From positions 1 through 5,555 of the forward strand of contig CAZBBB010000148.1 of the NCBI GenBank assembly GCA_964490005.1: a stretch of 5,555 nucleotides of DNA, read 5' to 3'. Of this stretch, positions 1 through 4,873 are shown one piece after another. The notes below the pieces were generated by a model that saw nothing but the letters and a program-made list of their open reading frames with translations, was not told the origin of the DNA and did no database searches. The translations under genes were made by a program, and so were the position numbers. Every line of letters starts with the position of its first letter. Positions within the stretch are counted from its first letter, which is position 1. The stretch comes from CAZBBB01 sp964490005. GTDB taxonomy: Bacteria; Planctomycetota; B15-G4.

Positions 1-326
1 GAGCCGTTCACGCCCACGACGAGCACGACGTGCGGCCGGGCGGCGAGCGGGACGGCCGGCGCGGCCGGGCCCATCAGGCGCAGCAGTTCGGCGCGCACGA
101 AGGCCTCGATCTGCTCGCCCTGCTTCAGTTCGCCCCGGCGCCAGGCGGCGCGGACGGCCTCCATGAGCTGTTTGGCCGCCGGACCGAGATCGGAGGTGTA
201 GAGCAGTTCCTCGAGGCGCGCGAGCGCGGCCTCGTCGAGCGGCCCCTGGCCCGTGAGCCGCCGCAGGCCCGAGACGAGGGCCTCGCGCGTGCGGCGCAGT
301 CCGGCGACGAGCTTGCCGAAGACCAT
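1..326 (-). CDS. ftsY: FtsY, signal recognition particle receptor (partial, 3' part beyond the window)
   Basis: FtsY is the membrane-associated SRP receptor GTPase that docks SRP-ribosome complexes at the Sec translocon. About 108 N-terminal residues are visible. They start with an amphipathic helix (MVFGKLVAGLRRTREALVSG, residues 1-20) that matches the lipid-binding helix preceding the N domain. The N-domain signature LEELLYTSDLG follows (residues about 38-48). The fragment ends in HVVLVVGVNGS, the first beta strand and start of the P-loop (family consensus GxNGxGKTT), so the GTPase domain is cut just before the GKTT. The long acidic A domain of E. coli FtsY is absent, as in many other phyla. 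The ATG at 324-326 lies 6 nt after the nusB stop; a weak AGGGCGA element in the end of nusB could serve as ribosome site. It is the third gene of the ribH-nusB-ftsY set. Identification comes from recognised motifs; the paralogue Ffh is disfavoured because the N-terminal helix and GVNGS are FtsY-like. Confidence 0.93.
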   Translation of the reverse strand, partial: MVFGKLVAGLRRTREALVSGLRRLTGQGPLDEAALARLEELLYTSDLGPAAKQLMEAVRAAWRRGELKQGEQIEAFVRAELLRLMGPAAPAVPLAARPHVVLVVGVNG

Positions 327-332
327 CGCCGC

Positions 333-800
333 TCAGTCGCCCTGCTCGCCGGGCGCGGGCGGCGCGGCGGCCGCCTGCGCCGCGCCCGCGTCGCGTCCCA
401 GCTCGCGGCAGATGCGGTCGAGCAGGCCGTTGATGAAGGCGCCGCTCTGCTTCGTCGAGAAGCGCTTGCCGAGTTCGATGGCCTCGTTGATCGTCACGCG
501 CGCCGGGATCTCGGGGTGCGCGCGCAGTTCGTGCACCGCCAGGCGCAGCACGCTGCGGTCGACGGCGGCGAGGCGCGACAGCTCCCAGTTCTCGGCGGCG
601 GCGGCGATGAGCGCGTCGAGTTCGCCGCGCGTCTGCAGCGTGCCGTGGACGAGCTGCCGCGCGAAGGCCTTCACCTCGGGCCCGGCCTCGGCGTCCTCGA
701 AGGTCGGCTCCCAGTCGGGCGGCATCGGCACGGTGAGGTGGTCGCAGGAGTAGAGCACCTGCAGCGCGATCTCGCGCGCGCGCGTGCGGGCGCCGATCAT
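333..800 (-). CDS. nusB: NusB, transcription antitermination factor
   Basis: NusB is a small all-helical RNA-binding protein that pairs with NusE (ribosomal protein S10) on boxA RNA to promote antitermination of rRNA operons. The 155-residue product has the usual family length plus a tail. Diagnostic segments are RTRAREIALQVLY (residues 5-17), LAAVDRSVLRLAVHEL (77-92), VTINEAIELGKRF (102-114) and FINGLLDRI (122-130). Residues from about 137 form an Ala/Pro-rich low-complexity tail that lies outside the fold and is probably disordered. The ATG at 798-800 overlaps the ribH stop as ATGA, so translation is probably coupled; an AGGTGG just upstream inside ribH is a plausible ribosome site. The pairing with ribH is one of the most common bacterial gene orders and supports the call. 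No in-frame defects are seen. Confidence 0.96.
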   Translation of the reverse strand: MIGARTRAREIALQVLYSCDHLTVPMPPDWEPTFEDAEAGPEVKAFARQLVHGTLQTRGELDALIAAAAENWELSRLAAVDRSVLRLAVHELRAHPEIPARVTINEAIELGKRFSTKQSGAFINGLLDRICRELGRDAGAAQAAAAPPAPGEQGD

Positions 801-1288
801 CGGCCACCTGCCGGCGCGCGCAGCGCCGCGAGCAGCGTGGCGGTCTCGAGTGCCGCCAAGGCCGCCTCGCGGCCCTTGTTCTTGGCCGGCGCGGTCGAGC
901 GGTCGCGCGCCTGGGCCAGCGTGCGGCAGGTGAGCACGCCGCAGCCCACGGGCACGCCGGTCCGCAGCGCCGCCTGCGCGCAGCCGGCGATCGTCTCGCG
1001 CGAGACGTGCGCGTAGTGGTCGGTCTCGCCCTCGATGACGGCGCCCAGCGCGACCACGGCGGAAAAGCGGCCGCTGCCGGCCAGTTCGGCCACGACGATC
1101 GGCAGCTCGAGAGCGCCGGGCACCTCGACGAGCGTCTGCCGCGCCTCGTCCACGCCGTGCTCGGCCAGCGCCCGGCGGGCGCCCTCGAGCAGCCCGCGCG
1201 TGACCGTGTCGTTGTAGCGGCTGTACGCGATGGCCACGCGCAGTCCACCTCCGTCGAGTTGTCCGCGCAGCACGGCCATCGGTCGCAT
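797..1288 (-). CDS. ribH: RibH, 6,7-dimethyl-8-ribityllumazine synthase
   Basis: RibH condenses 5-amino-6-ribitylamino-uracil with 3,4-dihydroxy-2-butanone 4-phosphate to lumazine, the penultimate step of riboflavin synthesis, usually as a 60-mer or pentamer in the cytosol. With the chosen start the protein has 163 residues, close to the family norm. Visible signatures are LRVAIAYSRYND (residues 16-27; the family usually has SRFN, here Tyr replaces Phe), VPGALELPIVVAEL (56-69), GAVIEGETDHYAHV (82-95) with the catalytic His at 91, and CGVLTCRT (116-123) followed by the NKGREAA helix. Three in-frame ATGs are possible, at 1312, 1288 and 1279, none with a clear Shine-Dalgarno. 1279 or 1288 fits the family N-terminus (M-x-V-x-x-G-x-L) best, while 1312 would add MTLRSLTR. 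RibH is first in the operon with nusB and ftsY. No FMN riboswitch is recognisable in the short leader. Confidence 0.95.
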   Translation of the reverse strand: MRPMAVLRGQLDGGGLRVAIAYSRYNDTVTRGLLEGARRALAEHGVDEARQTLVEVPGALELPIVVAELAGSGRFSAVVALGAVIEGETDHYAHVSRETIAGCAQAALRTGVPVGCGVLTCRTLAQARDRSTAPAKNKGREAALAALETATLLAALRAPAGGR

Positions 1289-1438
1289 CCGGGTCAAGGA
1301 ACGAAGGGTCATCGTACAGCGGGCGGGGTCGAAGGCTCCAGCGGGACCGGCCTTGGCCGCGGGCGTCGAGCGAGCGAAGATGCGCCGGCCGCGGGGCGAC
1401 CGGCGGCCCGTTCCTCCCCGCGACCCCGGGCGGCCCGC
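1289..1438. promoter_or_regulatory. Divergent intergenic spacer between ribH and tldE
   Basis: This 150-nt spacer separates two outward-facing genes and must hold both promoters. Reading toward ribH, a TACGAT hexamer (plus-strand 1311-1316) is a possible -10 box, but no matching -35 lies 16-18 nt upstream. If ribH begins at 1312, the hexamer would overlap that start, so the two readings exclude each other. Toward tldE no convincing promoter or Shine-Dalgarno is seen. The end of the spacer carries an imperfect direct repeat (1396-1410 and 1420-1437) close to the tldE start. No FMN riboswitch, tRNA or other structured RNA is recognised. The limits depend on the ribH start chosen. Confidence 0.45.
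1396..1437. repeat. Imperfect direct repeat upstream of tldE
   Basis: GCGACCGGCGGCCCG at 1396-1410 is repeated as GCGACCCCGGGCGGCCCG at 1420-1437, sharing GCGAC at the left end and GGCGGCCCG at the right end, with the second copy ending one base before the tldE ATG. The second copy has three extra bases. In sequence this rich in G and C such matches arise easily, so a role as an operator is only a possibility. Confidence 0.35.
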
Positions 1439-2773
1439 ATGATCGAGTCCGACCGCGCCCGGCGCCTCGCGCGTCTTGCCCTCGAGGCGAGCGGCGCGCG
1501 CGCCACCGAAGTCGCGCTGACCGTCTCCGACCAGCGCCTGCTGCGCTTCACCGAGCGCCACCCGGTGCAGAACATCGCCCGGCTGCAGGCCTGTCTCGCG
1601 GTGCGCGTGCACGTCGACGGCCGGCAGGGCAAGGCGCAGACCGGCACGCTGACCGAAGAGGCCGTGCGCCAGACCGTGGCGCGCGCGATCGAGGTCGCGC
1701 GGCTCGCGCCGCCGCCCGCCGAGGAGTTGCCGCCGATGCCGGGCCCCGCGCCGATCGCGTTGCGCGGTGCGGCGCCGCTCGCGGACGATCCGCAGGCGGC
1801 GGCCGACGCGGTCGCCGCCATCACCGACACGGTGCGCAGCGGTGACTGCCAGGCGGCCGGCATCCACGACGCCGTCACGACCCTGCGCCTGGTCGCGAAC
1901 AGCGCCGGGCTCTCGGTCTGCGACCTGGACACGAGCGCGCAGCTCTCGGTCTCGGCCTTCCAGCGCGACGGCGCGGGCTGGGCGGGGCAGATCGCGGCCG
2001 TCCCGCAGGCGCTCGACGTCGGCGCGATCGCGCGGCGCGCCGTGGACAAGGCGCAGCGCAGCCGCGACGCGCAGGGCCTGCCGCCGGGCCGCTACACCGT
2101 CGTGCTCGAGCCGGCGGCCGTCTCCTCGCTGCTGCTCTTCACGGCGGGGCACGTCTTCGGCGGCCAGCAACTGCTCGACGGCAGCAGCTTCCTGGCGGGC
2201 CGGCTGGGGCAGCCCGTCCTCGGCGGCAACGTGAGCATCCACGACGACTGCCGGCATGCGCTCGCGGTGGGGCCGGTCTTCGACGGCGAGGGCAACGCGC
2301 GCCAGCGCGTCACGCTCGTCGAGAACGGCATCGCGCGGGCCGTCGTGCACGATCGCGTCACGGCGCGGCGCGCGGGCTGCGCGGCGACCGGCCACGCGCT
2401 CCCGCAGCCCTCGCCCGAGGGCCCGCAGCCGCAGCATCTGGTGCTCGGCGTGGGGGCCGGCGGCACCGAAGAGCTGGTTGCCGGCGTCAAGCGCGGCCTG
2501 CTCGTGACGCAGTTCCACTACACGAACGTGGTCGAGAGCAGCGCGCTCACGCTCACCGGCATGACGCGCAACGGCACCTTCCTGATCGAGAACGGCGTCG
2601 TCACGCGGCCCGTGCGCAATCTGCGCTTCACGCAGAGCCTGGTGGCGGCGCTCAACCAGGTCGTCGGCCTCGGCGCCGACGCGACGCTCGCAAGCGCGCT
2701 GTTCGGCGGCAACGTCATCGTGCCGAGCGTGGCCATCGACGGCTTCACGTTCAGCAGCTCGACCGACTTCTAG
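1439..2773 (+). CDS. tldE: TldE/PmbA-like subunit of the TldD/TldE metalloprotease
   Basis: In E. coli, TldE (PmbA) is the non-catalytic partner of TldD; the heterodimer cleaves unfolded peptides such as the microcin B17 leader and CcdA. The 444-residue product is close to E. coli TldE in length. It begins with the PmbA/TldD N-terminal domain (ARRLARLALEASGARATEVA, residues 7-26; CLAVRVHVDG further on). A central domain contains VANSAGLSVCDLD and SSFLAGRLGQPVLGG. The C-terminal domain carries GLLVTQFHYTN (353-363) and TGMTRNGTFLIENG (373-386), both diagnostic for the family. No HExxxH zinc motif is present, which separates TldE from TldD. The ATG at 1439 is chosen because the family N-terminal helix starts directly after it; the open frame further upstream is antisense to ribH. 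No clear Shine-Dalgarno is seen. The catalytic partner lies 99 nt downstream. The substrate in this organism is unknown. Confidence 0.88.
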   Translation: MIESDRARRLARLALEASGARATEVALTVSDQRLLRFTERHPVQNIARLQACLAVRVHVDGRQGKAQTGTLTEEAVRQTVARAIEVARLAPPPAEELPPMPGPAPIALRGAAPLADDPQAAADAVAAITDTVRSGDCQAAGIHDAVTTLRLVANSAGLSVCDLDTSAQLSVSAFQRDGAGWAGQIAAVPQALDVGAIARRAVDKAQRSRDAQGLPPGRYTVVLEPAAVSSLLLFTAGHVFGGQQLLDGSSFLAGRLGQPVLGGNVSIHDDCRHALAVGPVFDGEGNARQRVTLVENGIARAVVHDRVTARRAGCAATGHALPQPSPEGPQPQHLVLGVGAGGTEELVAGVKRGLLVTQFHYTNVVESSALTLTGMTRNGTFLIENGVVTRPVRNLRFTQSLVAALNQVVGLGADATLASALFGGNVIVPSVAIDGFTFSSSTDF

Positions 2774-2793
2774 GGGGGGCGTGCGGGCGCCCG

Positions 2794-2831
2794 GCGGCGC
2801 GCGGGAACGGTGCGGTCGCGCCGCGCGCCGC
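2794..2831 (+). other. Perfect 11-bp GC hairpin in the tldE-tldD gap
   Basis: GCGGCGCGCGG at 2794-2804 is the exact reverse complement of CCGCGCGCCGC at 2821-2831, with a 16-nt loop between. An all-GC stem of this length would be very stable in RNA. It starts 20 nt after the tldE stop and is followed by no T-run, so it is not a standard intrinsic terminator. It could attenuate read-through, protect the 3' end of tldE mRNA, or be a chance product of GC richness. Confidence 0.4.
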
Positions 2832-2836
2832 TCGGC

Positions 2837-2842
2837 TATGAT
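2837..2842 (+). promoter_or_regulatory. Candidate -10 box (TATGAT) ahead of tldD
   Basis: TATGAT matches the sigma-70 -10 consensus at five of six positions and stands out in a region nearly devoid of A and T. A start of transcription about 7 nt downstream would leave a leader of roughly 24 nt that still contains the Shine-Dalgarno. No TTGACA-like -35 lies at 16-18 nt, and no TGn extension is present, so support is moderate at best. The right arm of the hairpin ends 5 nt upstream. Confidence 0.35.
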
Positions 2843-2856
2843 CGGCGTCCGGTTCG

Positions 2857-2863
2857 AGAGGAG
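2857..2863 (+). promoter_or_regulatory. tldD: Shine-Dalgarno AGAGGAG fixing the tldD start
   Basis: AGAGGAG lies 9 nt before the ATG at 2873 and is the clearest ribosome binding site in the window. It decides the start against the upstream in-frame ATG at 2810, which would put the hairpin arm and the -10 box inside the coding region. Confidence 0.75.
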
Positions 2864-2872
2864 CGGCTGGCC

Positions 2873-4378
2873 ATGACGATCGTCGCGCGGCCCGGGGTCG
2901 ACTTCGGAGCGCTGGCCGTCCTCGGGCAGCGCGCGCTCGAGATCGCGCGGCGCGCGGGCGCCTCGTGGGCCGACGCGCGCCTGGCGCTCGTCGAGCGCGA
3001 GGAACTCGGCGTGCGCAACGGCGAGGTCGCGGCGCTCGAGCAGGACGAGACGACCGGCTTCGGCGTGCGCGTCATGGTCGACGGCGCGTGGGGTTTCGCG
3101 AGCGGCTTCGACCTGAGCGAGACCGAGGTCGAGCGCGTCGCGCGGCTGGCCCTGGCGCTGGCGCGCGCCGGGCGGAGCGCGGGCCCCGGGCGACACGCCT
3201 GGGCCGACGAACCGGCCTGGCGCGACCGCTGGACCTCGACCTGGATCGTCGACCCCTTCGCGGTGCCGCTCGACGAGAAGCTCGCGCTGCTCCTGCGCGC
3301 CGACGAGATCCTGCGGGCGAAGCCCGCGATCAGCGCCTCGATGGCGAGCATGAGTTTCCGGCGCGAGAGCCAGACCTTCGTGTCGAGCGCCGGCGCGCGC
3401 ATCGACCAGGTCGTGCTGCGCAGCGGCGCCGGCCTCTCGGCCACCGCGCACGGCGACGGCGAGACGCAGACACGCAGCTATCCGGCCGCCTTCGGCGGGC
3501 AGTATCTCGCGGCGGGCTACGAACTGGTGACCTCGCTCGACCTGGTCGGGCACGCCGAGGCCGTGCGCGAGGAAGCCATCGAGCTGCTCTCGGCGCCGCC
3601 CTGTCCGGTCGGCGAGAAGGACATCATCCTGTCGGGCGACCAGCTCGCGCTGCAGATCCACGAGAGCGTGGGCCACGCCACCGAGCTCGACCGCGTGCAC
3701 GGCTGGGAGGCCAACTTCGCGGGCACCTCCTTCGTCGATCCCGGCAAGCTGAGCGAGGGGTTCCGCTACGGCAGCGAGCTGGTGAATCTCGTGGCCGATG
3801 CGACCGTGCCCGGCGGCCTGGCGACGATCGGCTACGACGACGACGGCGTGCGCAGCCAGCGCTGGTTCATCGTGCAGGACGGCCGCTTCACCGGCTACCA
3901 GACCAGCCGCGACACGGCGCACTTCGAGGGGCAGGCCGGGCGGCAGGGCGCGCCCAGCAGCCGCGGCTGCTCGCGCGCCGAGGGGCCGCTCAACGTTCCG
4001 ATCGTGCGCATCTCCAACCTCTCGCTGCTGCCCGGCGACTGGTCGCTGCCCGACCTGATCGCCGACACCGACGACGGGCTCTACATGGCCGGCGTGAAGT
4101 GCTGGTCGATCGACCAGCAGCGGCTCAACTTCCAGTTCACCTGCGAGCACGGGCGCGAGATCAAGGGCGGCCGACTCGGCCGGCTGCTCAAGAACCCGAC
4201 CTACCAGGGCCTCACGCCGGCCTTCTGGGGCGCCTGCGACGCGATCTGCGACCATCGCCACTGGACGTTGTGGGGCGTGCCCAACTGCGGCAAGGGCCAG
4301 CCGACGCAGACGGCCGAGATGAGCCACGGCGCCGCGCCGGCGCGCTTCCGCAGGATCGCCGTCGGCGTGCGGAGCTAG
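2873..4378 (+). CDS. tldD: TldD-like zinc metalloprotease (catalytic subunit)
   Basis: TldD is the catalytic subunit of the TldD/TldE protease (peptidase family U62), which threads unstructured peptides into a closed chamber. The 501-residue product begins with the family N-terminal domain (GFGVRVMVDGAWGFAS, residues 62-77). It carries an intact HESVGHATELD at 263-273: zinc ligands His263 and His268 and catalytic Glu264. The third ligand expected in the family is a C-terminal Cys; Cys472 in PNCGKGQP fits this place. TDDGLYMAGVKCWSIDQQR and SHGAAPARFRRIAVG are further family landmarks of the C-terminal domain. The length is slightly above E. coli TldD (481). The start follows a strong Shine-Dalgarno. 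The tldE-like gene is directly upstream and a transporter gene begins 9 nt after the stop. All catalytic residues seem present, so activity is expected; the natural substrate cannot be read from the window, and no nearby peptide precursor is seen. Confidence 0.93.
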   Translation: MTIVARPGVDFGALAVLGQRALEIARRAGASWADARLALVEREELGVRNGEVAALEQDETTGFGVRVMVDGAWGFASGFDLSETEVERVARLALALARAGRSAGPGRHAWADEPAWRDRWTSTWIVDPFAVPLDEKLALLLRADEILRAKPAISASMASMSFRRESQTFVSSAGARIDQVVLRSGAGLSATAHGDGETQTRSYPAAFGGQYLAAGYELVTSLDLVGHAEAVREEAIELLSAPPCPVGEKDIILSGDQLALQIHESVGHATELDRVHGWEANFAGTSFVDPGKLSEGFRYGSELVNLVADATVPGGLATIGYDDDGVRSQRWFIVQDGRFTGYQTSRDTAHFEGQAGRQGAPSSRGCSRAEGPLNVPIVRISNLSLLPGDWSLPDLIADTDDGLYMAGVKCWSIDQQRLNFQFTCEHGREIKGGRLGRLLKNPTYQGLTPAFWGACDAICDHRHWTLWGVPNCGKGQPTQTAEMSHGAAPARFRRIAVGVRS

Positions 4379-4387
4379 GCGGCCGCC

Positions 4388-4873
4388 GTGCTCGGCCGCC
4401 TCGCCGCGCGTCTCGCCGACTGGGCGCAGCGCCGCGTGCCCGATCCCTTCGTCATCGCGCTGGCGCTGACGGCCGTGGCCTTCGCCGCGGGCTGGTGGCT
4501 CATGCCCGAGCCGAGCGCGGCGGCGCTGGCCGAGGGCTGGTACGCGCGCGTCACCGATGCCGGCACGCTGGCGTTCACGTTCCAGATGAGCCTGATCCTG
4601 GTGGCGGGCGCGGCGCTGGCGCGCGCGCCGGCGGTGGCCGGCCTGCTGGCGCGGCTGGCGGCGCGGCCGACGACGAGCGCCGGCGCCGCCGCGCTCACGG
4701 CCTTCGTCGCGATGAGCGCCGCGTATCTCAACTGGGGCTTCGGGCTGATCGTCGGCGCGCTGCTGGCGCGCGAAATCGGCGCGCGCGCCGCGGCCGCCGG
4801 CCGGCCGCTCAACTACCCGCTGGTCGTCGCGGCCGGCGACAACGGCCGGATGGTCTGGCACGGCGGGCGGTAG
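4388..4873 (+). CDS. atoE: AtoE-family short-chain fatty acid transporter, truncated at the junction
   Basis: AtoE-type proteins are inner-membrane carriers for short-chain fatty acids such as acetate, butyrate or acetoacetate, normally about 440-470 residues. Only 161 codons are open here. The N-terminus matches the family: RRVPDPFVIALALTAVAF (residues 16-33, first membrane segment), LAFTFQMSLILVAGAALA (61-78), LNWGFGLIVGALLARE (114-129) and YPLVVAAG (143-150). The frame ends at VWHGG-R-stop, where homologues continue as WHGG(L)SGS and then several hundred residues. From about 4868 the sequence belongs to vgrG on the other strand, so the stop is accidental. The GTG start at 4388 lies 9 nt after the tldD stop; GGAG at 4371-4374 inside tldD may be its ribosome site, implying coupling to tldD. 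The exact substrate is not deducible. Treat as the 5' fragment of a gene, not as a small protein. Confidence 0.82.
   Translation: MLGRLAARLADWAQRRVPDPFVIALALTAVAFAAGWWLMPEPSAAALAEGWYARVTDAGTLAFTFQMSLILVAGAALARAPAVAGLLARLAARPTTSAGAAALTAFVAMSAAYLNWGFGLIVGALLAREIGARAAAAGRPLNYPLVVAAGDNGRMVWHGGR

Noticed and set aside
30..1016. A 328-codon plus-strand open frame over ftsY, nusB and ribH
   Set aside because: It is antisense to three well-recognised genes and has an Arg/Ala-rich low-complexity composition typical of GC-rich shadow frames.
1007..1438. Upstream extension of the tldE frame by 144 codons
   Set aside because: It lies antisense to ribH and in the spacer, and lacks similarity to any TldE N-terminal domain, which starts at the ATG at 1439.
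2810..2872. Upstream in-frame ATG for tldD at 2810
   Set aside because: It would encode an Arg-rich leader over the hairpin arm and -10 box, while the ATG at 2873 has a strong Shine-Dalgarno at good spacing.
1439..4378. TldD/TldE as part of a RiPP (modified peptide) gene cluster
   Set aside because: No precursor peptide, cyclodehydratase, radical SAM or exporter gene is visible; neighbours are housekeeping genes and an organic acid transporter.
4813..4860. C-terminal 15 residues of the VgrG frame as a novel tail
   Set aside because: These codons are the antisense of atoE beyond the junction, not a VgrG domain.
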